Below the pieces are notes generated by a model that saw only the letters and a program-made list of their open reading frames with translations, had not been told where the DNA came from and made no database searches. This document shows, piece after piece, positions 55,671 through 64,000 of a DNA stretch of 64,000 nt. The DNA lies in contig NZ_KB891885.1 in the NCBI RefSeq assembly GCF_000373585.1, forward strand, positions 240,348 to 304,347, written 5' to 3'. Positions within the stretch are counted from its first letter, which is position 1; every line of letters begins with the position of its first letter. The DNA is from Streptomyces sp. MspMP-M5. GTDB lineage: Bacteria; Actinomycetota; Actinomycetes; Streptomycetales; Streptomycetaceae. A program made the translations under genes and the position numbers.

Positions 55671-56911
55671 GGGGTGTCGCCTCCTTCGTCTTCGGGCCGT
55701 CGGGCGTCTTCGGCGGGTTGCGGCGGGGACGTCGGCTCCGGTGCGTCGGCCGGCGCGGGCTCGGGGGCCGGCGCGGGTTTCCCGGCGGCTTCCGCTTCGC
55801 CTTCGTCGAAGGCCGGGCCGGCGTGGTGCCAGGGCGCGTCGGCGGAGCGCGGGGGCCCGGCCGGGCGCCGCGCGGCGGCCGGGGCGCCCTCGGTGTCCTG
55901 GGGCGCGGTGGGCTCGGGCGCCGCCGGCCGGTCGGCTGCCGGCTGCTGGCTGGCCGAGCCCTCGCTCACCGACCGGTTGCGACGGGGCGGGCGGTCCGGG
56001 CGCGCGGCGCGGGCCGGGCGTTCGGCCGGGATGCCGGCCGGTGCCCCGGTCGCCGGTGCCTCGGCGGCCGGTGCCCCCGTTGCCTCGGCGGCCGGCGCCT
56101 GCTGGCTCGCCGAGCCGGCGCTCGCGCTGCGGGTGCGGCGCGGCGGACGCTCGCCACCGGCCGCCGCCGCCCGCGCACCGCGGGCCGGCCGCGCCGGGGC
56201 GGGCGGCAACTGGCCCTTGAGCGGGCCCCACTCGTTGGGGTCGGGGACGCCCGGGGGCAGCATCTGCCGCCGCTTGGGGCCGCCATGCTCGGACTCGCCC
56301 GGCTCCTTGGCGCCGGGCCACGCCTTGGCGACCCGGGCCGCCAGCACGAAGTCCTTGCGCAGCGGATGGCCCTCGAACGCGTCCGGCAGCAGCAGCGGCA
56401 CGAGGTGCGGGTGGCCGGTGAAGTCCACGCCGAACATCTCGTGGGTCTCCCGCTCGTGCCAGCCGGCGCCCGCGAACACGCCCACGGCGGTGGGCAGTAC
56501 GGGCGCGTCGTGCGGCACGGTGGTCCGCACGACCAGCCGGCGGACGGCGCCGGGGCGCGCCACGGCGGCGAGGTGGGCGCAGACCCGGAAGCCGGTGCCG
56601 GGCTCGTCGACGGCGCTCAGCCAGTCGAAGTAGGTGCAGCCGAGGGTGTCGCGGGCGGTGGTCAGCGCGGCGATCCAGGCGTCCGCCGGGACGTCGACGG
56701 TCAGCACGTCGTACGCCAGCTCGGCGGTGGCGCCGGCGCCGAAGAGCTCGGTGGCCGGGCCCGGCAGCCAGCCGACGGCCGGCTCGGCGATCGGCTCGGC
56801 GGCCGCCGCGGTGTCCTGCCGGCCGGGCTGCTCGGACTGGTCGGGCTTCTCGGACTGGTCGGGCTTCTCGGACTGGTCTGGCTGCTCTGGCTGGTCTGGC
56901 TGCTCGGTCAT
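55667..56911 (-). CDS. nuoC: NADH-quinone oxidoreductase subunit C-like with a long repetitive C-terminal tail
   Basis: 414 residues. The conserved NuoC/30-kDa domain spans about 50-200 and has the signature [20 protein letters not shown] at 151-170 followed by the GHPLRKD motif. Residues 1-30 are short tandem repeats (SEKPDQ units). From about 215 the tail is a long Ala/Pro/Arg-rich disordered stretch with two copies of a 17-residue motif (RPPRRxRSxSxGSASQQ at 255-271 and 307-323). The conventional next gene nuoD is absent; nuoH follows directly with a GTGA overlap. Confidence 0.9.
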   Translation of the reverse strand: MTEQPDQPEQPDQSEKPDQSEKPDQSEQPGRQDTAAAAEPIAEPAVGWLPGPATELFGAGATAELAYDVLTVDVPADAWIAALTTARDTLGCTYFDWLSAVDEPGTGFRVCAHLAAVARPGAVRRLVVRTTVPHDAPVLPTAVGVFAGAGWHERETHEMFGVDFTGHPHLVPLLLPDAFEGHPLRKDFVLAARVAKAWPGAKEPGESEHGGPKRRQMLPPGVPDPNEWGPLKGQLPPAPARPARGARAAAAGGERPPRRTRSASAGSASQQAPAAEATGAPAAEAPATGAPAGIPAERPARAARPDRPPRRNRSVSEGSASQQPAADRPAAPEPTAPQDTEGAPAAARRPAGPPRSADAPWHHAGPAFDEGEAEAAGKPAPAPEPAPADAPEPTSPPQPAEDARRPEDEGGDTP

Positions 56912-57564
56912 CGGGGGTCCTCCCCCGTCGTTCCGGACGCGTCCGGCGCCGGGGCGGCCGGCGGCGGCACCAGGCCGCTGCGCAGGGCCGCGGCGGACGG
57001 CCGGGCGGCGTGCTGGTAGCGCTCGCCGAGCGACTCGCGGGCGATCTTCTCCTGGAGCTTGAGGATGCCCTGGAGCAGCGCCTCCGGACGGGGCGGGCAG
57101 CCGGGGACGTAGACGTCCACCGGGATGATCTGGTCGACGCCCTTGGTCACCGCGTACGAGTCCCAGTAGGGGCCGCCGCAGTTGGAGCAGGCGCCGAAGG
57201 AGATGACGTACTTGGGCTCCGGCATCTGCTCGTAGAGCCGCTTGACGGCCGGGGCCATCTTGTCCGTCACCGTGCCGGAGACGACCATCAGGTCGGCCTG
57301 GCGCGGGCCGGGCGCGAACGGGATCACACCGAGCCGGATGAAGTCGTGCCGGGCCATGGACGCGGCGATGAACTCGATGGCGCAGCAGGCGAGTCCGAAG
57401 TTGAAGACCCACAGGCTGTAGCGGCGGCCCCAGTTGAGGACCACCTTCATCGGTTCCGGCGCGAGCCGGGCCAGCGCGCCGAGGCGCCGCGGCTCCGGCA
57501 GGAACTCGGGGCCGGCGCTCCGGGGCGCGGCCGCGGAGCCGGCGGGGGCAGGGGTCACGTCCAT
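56908..57564 (-). CDS. nuoB: NADH-quinone oxidoreductase subunit B-like
   Basis: A 218-residue subunit that holds the terminal N2 4Fe-4S cluster: adjacent C60-C61 ([10 protein letters not shown]), C126 ([10 protein letters not shown]) and C156 (VPGCPPRP) are the expected ligands. N- and C-terminal extensions are low complexity. The ATG lies ten bases before the nuoA stop ends, and its stop overlaps nuoC by four bases. Confidence 0.95.
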   Translation of the reverse strand: MDVTPAPAGSAAAPRSAGPEFLPEPRRLGALARLAPEPMKVVLNWGRRYSLWVFNFGLACCAIEFIAASMARHDFIRLGVIPFAPGPRQADLMVVSGTVTDKMAPAVKRLYEQMPEPKYVISFGACSNCGGPYWDSYAVTKGVDQIIPVDVYVPGCPPRPEALLQGILKLQEKIARESLGERYQHAARPSAAALRSGLVPPPAAPAPDASGTTGEDPR

Positions 57565-57956
57565 TCCAGGACGCCCTTCTTGTACGCGTAGAGCAGGCCG
57601 ACGGCGAGGAAGCCGAGGAAGACGAACATCTCCACCAGCGTCACACCGCCGAAACCGGGCGCGGCGAAGACCGTCGCCCAGGGGAACAGGAAGATCGAGT
57701 CGACGGCGAAGACGACGTAGAGGAAGGCGTAGACGTAGTAGCGGACCTGGGTGTGCGCCCAGCCCTCACCGACCGGGTCCACACCGCACTCGTACGTCAG
57801 CAGCTTCTCGGGCGTGGGCACGACAGGCCGCAGCAGCCGCCCGGCCCCGAAGGCCGCGGCGACGAACAGCACCCCGACCACGGCGATGATCCCGACGGCC
57901 GAATAGCCCTGGAAATAGTCCGCGGCGACGGTGGTGCGTACGGTCGCGTCCGGCAC
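57555..57956 (-). CDS. nuoA: NADH-quinone oxidoreductase subunit A-like
   Basis: A 133-residue three-helix subunit with the loop signature [20 protein letters not shown], containing the conserved cysteine near the quinone chamber. First gene of the operon. The start is GTG 57956; AGGGAGCGAGGGCG lies upstream. Overlaps nuoB by ten bases. Confidence 0.93.
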   Translation of the reverse strand: MPDATVRTTVAADYFQGYSAVGIIAVVGVLFVAAAFGAGRLLRPVVPTPEKLLTYECGVDPVGEGWAHTQVRYYVYAFLYVVFAVDSIFLFPWATVFAAPGFGGVTLVEMFVFLGFLAVGLLYAYKKGVLEWT

Positions 57957-58265
57957 GTCCGCCCTCGCTCCCTGCCTGCGCTTCTTGAAACGACTTTTAC
58001 ACGATCTGTACGGACGGGAGTCTAGGCCCTGCCCCGGCCACCAGGGCAGCCGCGTGAGCGCGGGAGGCGGGGTCGTCCGTGCTTCTGTCCGTACTTCGCC
58101 CTACCTGGGTGGCCGGCAGCGTAGACGGACGGCGCGTTTACCTCACCGGGCGTCTCATGAGGCGGACGGAAATCGTCCGTCTGGCGGGACGGGCGCGAGC
58201 TGGGGCGGGGACCGGGGCGGGTGCCGGACGGCTGCAGGGCGACCGCAGGGCGTGCCGGGGGTTCG
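57957..58265. promoter_or_regulatory. 309-nt nuoA upstream region with promoter candidate
   Basis: No gene is evident. On the minus strand TAGACT occurs at 58024-58019, about 63 nt upstream of nuoA, with no recognisable -35 at 17 nt; it is the best -10 candidate. On the plus strand the region lies after the C-terminal end of the EspI-like gene (which reads toward nuoA), with nothing resembling a strong terminator, so read-through from that gene is possible. Confidence 0.4.
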
Positions 58266-59981
58266 TCAGCGCGGGGGGCCGGCGTTGAACGGGGTCCGGG
58301 GGTCGGTGGGGGGCGGTGGCGCCTGGGGGTGGAGGGGTGTCTGCGGGTGCACCGGGGGATGGAGGGGTACCTGGGGGTGGAGGGGTGTCTGGGGGTGCAC
58401 CGGGGGCGGGGGCGGCGGTGCGGCCGAAGGCTGAGGCCGGGGCTGGGGCTGCGGCTGGGGCTGCGGCTGGTGGGCGGGAGCCGGGTGGGGTGGGGGCCGG
58501 CGGCGGGACCGGTCGCGGGAGACCGCGCGGTCCATCGTCTCGGCCGCGATCCGGGCCGCCGCCTCCCGCGTCCGGGCGCCCAGCAGCTCGGCGCGGATGG
58601 CGCCGCCCGCCGCCAGGTGGCGGTCGTAGGGCAGCGGCAGCACCGCCGCGCCGCCGGCGCCCAGATGCGCGGCGGCCCTGCGGACGTCGACGCCGCTGTC
58701 CGGCGACGGGTGGGTGAGCACCACGACCGTCGTGGGCAGCAGTCCGGGGTGCAGACCGCCGACCCAGTCCAGTACGGAACGGGTGGCGGCCACCCCCTCC
58801 GGGGTCGCCGGGGTGACCAGGACGCGGGCCTGGGTCGTCACCAGCGCGGTGCGCGCCACCTCGGCGGGCAGCGACTCGCAGTCCACGACCGTGGCGGCGA
58901 AGTGGCGGCGCAGCGAGGTCATCACCACGCGGTAGGTCTCCAGGTCGAGGCGGGTGCCGATGGCGCCCTGGCTGCCAGGCAGCAGCCAGCCGCCGCCGGC
59001 GAACGGCAGCAGATAGCCCGTCAGGTCCGTGATCAGCATCGACGGGTCGAGGATCTGCGCCAGGTCGCTGCCCGACCAGCGGACCGCGCGGGCACCGAGC
59101 CGGTGCGGGAGCGTGCCCAGCGCCGGGTCGGCCTCGACGGCGAGCACCGGGTCGGGGCGGTAGTGCGCGAAGGTCAGCGCGAGCAGGGCGGCGACGGTGG
59201 ACTTGCCCGCGCCGCCGCGGATGCTGGACACCGCGATCTGCCGGCCGCTGGAGACCGGCTGCTGGATGGCGTGCGCGGCCTGGGTGAGGGCGGCGGTCTC
59301 GGCGGCCGGCGAGGACGCGAACGCCCGGCGCAGCGCCCGTCCCGCCCGCCGGGCCAACGGGTCGCCGCGACGTGGCCGGGGCTGCCCGTCGGCCAGCTCG
59401 GGCGGCAGCAGCGGTACGGAGACGGGCGTACGGGCCGGCAGCCCGGGACGCCCGTAACGGCCGGGGGCGGGCGGGGGCGCGGGCTGGGCAGCCTCAGGGG
59501 CTGGAGGGGTGGGTGGGGTGGCGGGTGGAGTGGTGGGTGGGGCTGGTGTGGGTGGTGCCTGAGGAGCCGATGCGGGAGCAGGGGCCGATGCGGGAGCAGG
59601 AGCAGGAGCAGGCGCCGGCGCCGGCGCCGGCGCCGGTGTGTACGTAGGCACCGGGTCGAACGGGGACGCTTCGGGCGCGGCAGACATGGACGCGACCGGG
59701 GCCGGTGCCGGGGCCGGTGCCGGGGCCGAAGACGGCATCGGCGCAACCGGCGGCATCGGAACGGCAGCCGGCAGCGCCCCCGGCACACCACCGTCCACCG
59801 CCGCACCACCCGGCCCACTCGAACCGCCCGGCCCACTCGAACCGTCCGGACGGCCTGAACCGCCCGGCCCGTCCGACCCGTAGGACCCGTCCGCCCTGTA
59901 GGACCCGCCAGAAACGGCCCCACTCACACTCACCGCGTCCACGGCCGCACCGCCCACGCCTTCCGTGCTCTCCGTCGTCAC
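58266..59981 (-). CDS. EspI-like MinD/ParA-family ATPase with long proline-rich arms
   Basis: 571 residues. Residues 1-175 are Gly/Ser- then Pro/Ala-rich; 185-490 form a SIMIBI/MinD-like ATPase with a deviant P-loop SSIRGGAGKSTVAA (255-262 core, an arginine where MinD has its signature lysine), switch region VDCESLPAEV (367-376); the C-terminal tail (490-571) is His/Pro/Gln-rich with imperfect TPLHPQ-type repeats. This layout resembles EspI of mycobacterial ESX systems. The start is GTG 59981. It is 105 nt downstream of an EccD-like gene on the same strand, but no EccC, EccB, EsxA/B or MycP gene is in the window. Confidence 0.7.
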   Translation of the reverse strand: MTTESTEGVGGAAVDAVSVSGAVSGGSYRADGSYGSDGPGGSGRPDGSSGPGGSSGPGGAAVDGGVPGALPAAVPMPPVAPMPSSAPAPAPAPAPVASMSAAPEASPFDPVPTYTPAPAPAPAPAPAPAPASAPAPASAPQAPPTPAPPTTPPATPPTPPAPEAAQPAPPPAPGRYGRPGLPARTPVSVPLLPPELADGQPRPRRGDPLARRAGRALRRAFASSPAAETAALTQAAHAIQQPVSSGRQIAVSSIRGGAGKSTVAALLALTFAHYRPDPVLAVEADPALGTLPHRLGARAVRWSGSDLAQILDPSMLITDLTGYLLPFAGGGWLLPGSQGAIGTRLDLETYRVVMTSLRRHFAATVVDCESLPAEVARTALVTTQARVLVTPATPEGVAATRSVLDWVGGLHPGLLPTTVVVLTHPSPDSGVDVRRAAAHLGAGGAAVLPLPYDRHLAAGGAIRAELLGARTREAAARIAAETMDRAVSRDRSRRRPPPHPAPAHQPQPQPQPQPRPQPSAAPPPPPPVHPQTPLHPQVPLHPPVHPQTPLHPQAPPPPTDPRTPFNAGPPR

Positions 59982-60086
59982 CTGGCCCTCACCTCCTCCC
60001 TGTGCCCCATGTCCCGGAACTCCCCGGCCCGGCCGGAACGTTCCGGCGCCGACCGGTCCGTACGCGATTCTTCACCGGTTCTCCCC

Positions 60087-61217
60087 TCAGGAGCCGCCTC
60101 CCAGCAGCAGCCCGTAGAGGCCGAACGCGCCGAGGCCCACGGGGATCAGCGCCACCACGCTCACCGACTCCACCAGGTCGAGCCAGCGCCGCAGCCGGTC
60201 GCGGAGCGGTGCCGGCGGCCGGACGGCGAGCGCGGCCACCGGCAGGGCGGCCAGCAGACCCAGCGCGGCGAGGGCGAGCGCCGGGCCCCCGCCGTCCGTC
60301 GCGCAGAGCACAACCAGCCGTACGCAGACGGCCGTTCCGGCGGCGAGCAGGGCGGCCACCTCGGCGGTCAGCGGATAGGCGCGGGCCCGGGAGAACAGGA
60401 CGACGGCGAGCAGCAGCGCCGTCAGCACCGTCCAGAAACCGGGCCGGCCCGCCGCGAGGACACCGGCCGCGCCGGCCGAGGCGGCGGTCGCGACGGTGGC
60501 CGGGGCCAGCCCCCGGTGGGCGGCGGCCAGCGCGGCGGCCGCCCGGTGGTGGCCGGCCGGGCTGCCGCCGGTGTGCCGGTCGTCGAGCCCGGTCAGTCCG
60601 GCCGCGCGCAGGGCCAGGCGGGGCAGCGTCCCGAGGGCCAGTACGGAGAGGAAGCCGAGGGCGACGCCGGTGCGGACGGGGTCGGTGAGGGCCAGCAGGA
60701 GTTCCCAGGCGCCGACCGCGAGCGCGACCGCGGCCGCGCCGGTGAGGCCGCCGCGGCCCAGGCCGGTGCGCAGGCCGAGCAGGGCCAGCGCGGCCGCCGC
60801 GGTGAGTCCGGCGGCGGCGAGCCGGGCGGCGCCGCCACCGGCCGCGTGCCAGGCGGCGAGGATTCCGAGGGTGGTGCCGGTGAGCAGCAGGGCGGTGCCG
60901 GCGGCGCGCCGGGCGGGCGTGGCGGTGAGCGCCGCGCCGCCGCCCGCGGCCAGCACGGCCGCGCCGCCCAGCCACGGGGCGGCGCCGGCCGCGTACCAGG
61001 TGGTGGCGGCGATCCCGGCGACGGCGGCGAGCAGCACGCTCGCGGCGGCCGCGGTCCGGGTGCGGCTGCGGTCGTCCCAGCGGTCGCCGGCGGCCGGGAG
61101 TTCGGCCGGTCCGGTCGGCGCCGCGGCGGGCCGCGCCGGGGCCGGGGGCCGGCCGCCGCGCTGTCCGGGAGCCCCTGCCGGGACGGCCGCAGCCGCGTCC
61201 GGTGTCGCACTCGTCAT
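60087..61217 (-). CDS. EccD-like polytopic membrane protein lacking the ubiquitin-like domain
   Basis: 376 residues from ATG 61217. After about 55 Pro/Ala-rich residues there are about eleven hydrophobic segments (first near AAAASVLLAAVAGIAATTWY, last VSVVALIPVGLGAFGLYGLL), with charged loops such as LDDRHTGG. EccD subunits of type VII secretion have exactly this 11-helix layout and the C-terminal helix ending, but normally with an N-terminal ubiquitin-like domain of about 90 residues, which is missing here. It precedes the EspI-like ATPase on the same strand. The assignment is by topology and neighbour, so other polytopic proteins remain possible. Confidence 0.6.
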   Translation of the reverse strand: MTSATPDAAAAVPAGAPGQRGGRPPAPARPAAAPTGPAELPAAGDRWDDRSRTRTAAAASVLLAAVAGIAATTWYAAGAAPWLGGAAVLAAGGGAALTATPARRAAGTALLLTGTTLGILAAWHAAGGGAARLAAAGLTAAAALALLGLRTGLGRGGLTGAAAVALAVGAWELLLALTDPVRTGVALGFLSVLALGTLPRLALRAAGLTGLDDRHTGGSPAGHHRAAAALAAAHRGLAPATVATAASAGAAGVLAAGRPGFWTVLTALLLAVVLFSRARAYPLTAEVAALLAAGTAVCVRLVVLCATDGGGPALALAALGLLAALPVAALAVRPPAPLRDRLRRWLDLVESVSVVALIPVGLGAFGLYGLLLGGGS

Positions 61218-61386
61218 GTCCACGCGGCCGTTCTGCACCGCAACACCATACGGTCCCGGCGCCGCCCCCTGTCCACGGTGTCCCGCGGCAATCCGGGCCC
61301 GGTGGACGGGAGGTGGGGGAAACCCCCGGCCCGCCACCCGACGAACCCCATGGCAGAGTGCCGCGGACCCCGGCAAGCTGGGGCGT

Positions 61387-62598
61387 ATGACGGAAAGTTC
61401 CCAGCTCACCGCAGATGCCGACGCCGACGACGGAGTGCCGCTGCCGCCGCCCCGGGCGCCGCTCGACGCCTGGACATGGCGGGAGATCGGCTATCTGCTG
61501 GCCAACCTCCCGATGACCGTGGCGGCGTTCGCGGTGCTGGTGGTGTGGCTGACGCTGGGTCTGGGGCTCTCCGTCACGGTCGTCGGACTGCCGCTGCTGG
61601 CCGCGGGTCTGACGGTCTGTCGGCTCTACGGGCGGCTGGAACGGGCCCGGGCGCGGGCCTGGCTCGGGGTGGCGGTGGCCGAGCCGAGCCCGCTGCACAG
61701 CCCCGAGGGCGGGTTCCTCGGGTGGCTGTGGCCGCGGCTGAAGGACCCGGTGGCGTGGCGGCACGCGCTGTTCGCGGTGGTCCGGCTGCCGTGGGGCGTC
61801 CTCACCTTCGCGATTGTCCTGGTCTCGCTGTTCGTGGGCTGGCCGGTGCTGCCGTGGGTGGCGCGCTGGCTGGCCGACGTGGACCGGGCGCTGGTGCGGG
61901 GGCTGCTGTCGCCCTCCGACGAGCTGGAGCGGCGGATCGCCGAGCTGGAGTCGGACCGGCGGGCGGTCACCGACACCGCGGCCGCCGATCTGCGGCGGAT
62001 CGAGCGGGATCTGCACGACGGGGCGCAGGCCCGGCTGGTGGCGCTCGCCATGGGGCTCGGCCTGGCGAAGGAGAAGCTGGCGGAGGGCCGGGCCGACGAG
62101 ACCGTGGCGCGGATGGTCGACGAGGCGCACGGCGAGGTGAAGCTGGCCCTCCAGGAGCTGCGGGACCTGGCCCGCGGCATCCATCCGGCGATCCTCACCG
62201 ACCGCGGGCTGGGGCCGGCGCTGGCGTCGCTGGCCGGCCGCTGCACGGTGCCGGTCACCACGTCCGTGGACCTGACCGAGCGGCCCGCACCGGCCATCGA
62301 GGGGATCGTCTACTTCACCGTCTCCGAGCTGCTGCAGAACGTCGCCAAGCACAGCGGGGCGCGGCAGGCGTCGGTGGAGGTGTGGCGGTCCCGGGACAGG
62401 CTGCTGCTGCAGGTACTGGACGACGGGCGGGGCGGGGCGCGGCTCGACGGCGGCAGCGGGATGGCCGGGCTCGCGGACCGGCTGGGCGCGGTGGACGGGC
62501 TGTTCGTGCTGGACTCGCCGGCGGGCGGGCCGACCCGGGTGACGGCGGAGGTCCCGTGGCGGCCACGGCCGGAGCCGGGGGCGGGCCGCCCAGGGTAA
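61387..62598 (+). CDS. Sensor histidine kinase 1 (putative-sensor domain, HisKA_3, HATPase)
   Basis: 403 residues. The N-terminal sensor region (about 30-160) has four membrane segments (AAFAVLVVWLTLGLGLSVTV and later FAIVLVSLFVGWPVLPW) as in the PF13796 putative sensor domain. The dimerisation/phosphoacceptor helix is DLRRIERDLHDGAQARLVAL with H210, then the N box (SELLQNVAKHSG, N318) and G box (LDDGRGG, 345-350). No response regulator gene is adjacent in the window. No strong ribosome-binding site precedes ATG 61387. Divergent from the EccD-like gene. Confidence 0.88.
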   Translation: MTESSQLTADADADDGVPLPPPRAPLDAWTWREIGYLLANLPMTVAAFAVLVVWLTLGLGLSVTVVGLPLLAAGLTVCRLYGRLERARARAWLGVAVAEPSPLHSPEGGFLGWLWPRLKDPVAWRHALFAVVRLPWGVLTFAIVLVSLFVGWPVLPWVARWLADVDRALVRGLLSPSDELERRIAELESDRRAVTDTAAADLRRIERDLHDGAQARLVALAMGLGLAKEKLAEGRADETVARMVDEAHGEVKLALQELRDLARGIHPAILTDRGLGPALASLAGRCTVPVTTSVDLTERPAPAIEGIVYFTVSELLQNVAKHSGARQASVEVWRSRDRLLLQVLDDGRGGARLDGGSGMAGLADRLGAVDGLFVLDSPAGGPTRVTAEVPWRPRPEPGAGRPG

Positions 62599-62721
62599 CG
62601 GGCCGCCGGCCCGCCGCCGGAGGTGGGGAAAACCCCCGGCGGAAGACTGCGAGCAGCCTCATGGCACCGGCCGCGCCGGTCACCGACCCTGGACTGGCCG
62701 GCGGGCGCCGGCACCGGACAC

Positions 62722-62770
62722 CACGCAGACCGGCAGCGCCACGCAGAACGGCACCGCCACGCAGAACGGA
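62722..62770 (+). repeat. Short tandem repeat upstream of kinase 2
   Basis: CCACGCAGAACGG-type units of about 18 nt are repeated three times with variations. They lie between the two kinase genes or within an extended N-terminus of kinase 2, and could affect start choice. Confidence 0.5.
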
Positions 62771-62783
62771 CGGACGACGAGAC

Positions 62784-64000
62784 ATGGACACCGCGTACTC
62801 CGCGCACCCCGCCCACCCCCCGCGGCCCCGCCGCCACCGGGTGCCCGCGGGGCTGCGCGCCCCCTTCTCGGCGCGCACCTGGCGGGAGTTCCTGCACCTG
62901 TGCCTGGGCCTCCCGGTGGCGTGTGCGACGTTCGCCTACGCGGTCACCGTGGTCTCGGTGAGCGCCGGGCTGCTGATCACGTTCCTGGGCATCCCGCTGC
63001 TGGCCGGGGGGCTGGCCGGGGCGCGCGGGCTGGGCGCCGTGGAGCGGGCCCGGGCGCGGGCACTGCTGGGGCTGGACGTGGCCGCCCCGGAGCCGCTGCG
63101 CCCCGCGAAGCCGGGCCTGATGCCGTGGGTCGCGGCGGTGCTCAGGAGCGGGGCGTCCTGGCGGCATCTGCTCTACGGGTTCCTGCACTTCCCCTGGGCG
63201 CTGTTCGCGTTCGTCCTGTCGGTGACGTTCTGGACGGTCGGCTGGGCGCTGCTGGCCCTCCCGTTCTGCTACTGGCTGCTGCCCCAGTACGCCGCGGTGC
63301 CCCGGCTCCAGCTGTGGGGCGACGGAGGCGCCGTCCTCTACGTGAGCCCGGCGGTGGCGGCCGGCGCGACCGGCGTGCTCGGGCTGCTGATGGTGCTGTC
63401 CGGGCCGTGGGTGATCCGCGGGCTGGCGGTGGTGGACGGACTGCTGGTGCGGGGGCTGCTGGGGCCGTCGCCGCTGGCGACCCGGGTCAGCGAGCTGGAG
63501 TCGGACCGCGGGGTGGTGGCCGACACCGCCGCCGCCGATCTGCGGCGGATCGAGCGGGATCTGCACGACGGCGCACAGGCCCGGCTGGTGGCGCTGGCGA
63601 TGGACCTGGGGATGGCGAAGGAGCGGCTGGCGGAGGGCCGGGCCGACGAGACCGTGGCGCGGATGATCGACGAGGCGCACGGCGAGGTGAAGATCGCGCT
63701 CCAGGAGCTGCGGGACCTGGCCCGCGGCATCCACCCGGCGATCCTCACCGACCGCGGCCTGGGCCCGGCGCTCTCCGCGCTGGCCGGCCGCTGCCCGGTG
63801 CCGGTCGCGGTCGAGGTGGACCTGGACCGCCGCCCGGCCCCGGCCATCGAGGGCATCGCCTACTTCACCGTCTCCGAGCTGCTGCAGAACGTCGCCAGGC
63901 ACAGCGGGGCGGACCGCGCGACGGTGGACGTCTGGCGCACCGCGGAGACCCTGCTGCTGACGGTGTCGGACGACGGCCGGGGCGGCGCGAGCACCGCGGC
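62784..64000 (+). CDS. Sensor histidine kinase 2 (partial, runs off the right edge)
   Basis: The first 405 codons of a paralogue of the preceding gene: membrane sensor region (about 40-225) that is longer and diverged, then the kinase core DLRRIERDLHDGAQARLVAL (H261), N box SELLQNVARHSG and DDGRGG near the edge. The DNA of the kinase core is strikingly similar to gene 1 (compare 61981-62215 with 63532-63766). The start at ATG 62784 is the first good one; ATG 62661 is in frame with no stop between, so an extension of 41 residues, mostly Pro/Arg-rich, is possible. Confidence 0.85.
   Translation, partial: MDTAYSAHPAHPPRPRRHRVPAGLRAPFSARTWREFLHLCLGLPVACATFAYAVTVVSVSAGLLITFLGIPLLAGGLAGARGLGAVERARARALLGLDVAAPEPLRPAKPGLMPWVAAVLRSGASWRHLLYGFLHFPWALFAFVLSVTFWTVGWALLALPFCYWLLPQYAAVPRLQLWGDGGAVLYVSPAVAAGATGVLGLLMVLSGPWVIRGLAVVDGLLVRGLLGPSPLATRVSELESDRGVVADTAAADLRRIERDLHDGAQARLVALAMDLGMAKERLAEGRADETVARMIDEAHGEVKIALQELRDLARGIHPAILTDRGLGPALSALAGRCPVPVAVEVDLDRRPAPAIEGIAYFTVSELLQNVARHSGADRATVDVWRTAETLLLTVSDDGRGGASTA

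Noticed and set aside
56830..56905. 18-bp tandem repeat considered as a possible CRISPR or satellite
   Set aside because: It is in frame within nuoC and encodes the SEKPDQ repeats; no spacer sequences.
59989..62352. 787-codon minus-strand frame across the EccD-like gene and sensor kinase 1
   Set aside because: Shadow of the EccD-like gene in another frame and antisense to the kinase.
62310..63902. 530-codon minus-strand frame opposite the kinases
   Set aside because: Antisense to two clear histidine kinases.

Overview
The window is chromosomal DNA from a Streptomyces or a very close relative. The GC content is very high, with strong third-position GC bias. GTG and TTG starts are frequent (TTG for rpoB; GTG for secY, tuf, rpsL, nusG, rpmG, nuoA, nuoH and nuoJ). 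The gene order is rpmG-hadA-hadB-murB, add, aspC, trpT-secE-nusG-rplK-rplA, lipoprotein, rplJ-rplL, rpoB-rpoC, rpsL-rpsG-fusA-tuf, S10-spc-alpha, which is the streptomycete core arrangement. I see no insertion sequence, phage gene, CRISPR array or integrated element.

Layout, left to right. 1-15.7 kb is the merged alpha, spc and S10 ribosomal protein cluster on the minus strand. It reads from rpsJ (15703) down to rpoA, which is cut by the window edge, and has secY, adk, map and infA embedded. 16.1-20.5 kb is the str operon (rpsL, rpsG, fusA, tuf). 20.8-21.4 kb is a DUF1707/DUF4190 membrane protein. 21.5-29.0 kb is rpoB-rpoC with a clear promoter upstream. 29.6-34.9 kb holds rplJ-rplL behind an L10 leader, a lipoprotein, rplK-rplA, secE-nusG and tRNA-Trp. 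35.0-40.0 kb is a mixed block: an aspartate-type aminotransferase, an adenosine-deaminase-family enzyme, murB, hadB and hadA (MaoC-like dehydratase subunits), rpmG, tRNA-Met and tRNA-Thr. 40.1-47.7 kb is accessory: a cytosine-deaminase-like protein that has lost most of its catalytic residues, an NAD(P)-binding protein, a TetR/quinone-oxidoreductase divergent pair with visible operators, tRNA-Tyr, yajQ, two small predicted secreted proteins, a YccF protein and htpX. 47.9-58.0 kb is a ten-gene complex I-like operon, nuoA-B-C-H-I-J-K-L-M-N, with no nuoD, E, F or G. 58.2-61.2 kb carries a two-gene type-VII-secretion-like module (an EspI-like MinD-type ATPase and an EccD-like membrane protein without its ubiquitin-like domain). 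61.4-64.0 kb has two tandem sensor histidine kinases, the second cut by the window edge.

How they work together: about two thirds of the window is the translation and transcription core: ribosomal proteins, EF-Tu, EF-G, IF-1, RNA polymerase beta, beta' and alpha, NusG, the SecYE translocon, adenylate kinase and methionine aminopeptidase. Much of it is translationally coupled through TGATG or ATGA overlaps and punctuated by strong hairpins between transcription units. Observations most worth a second look: a near-identical 25-nt leader hairpin upstream of both rpsL and rpsJ; the nuoD-less complex I operon with a long repetitive NuoC tail; the orphan EspI/EccD pair; the degenerate cytosine-deaminase homologue; an RpoB substitution inside the rifampicin region; and the TetR operator pair.

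Limits: no alignment, folding or database search was run. Family assignments rest on reading the translated sequences; promoters and terminators rest on reading the DNA.
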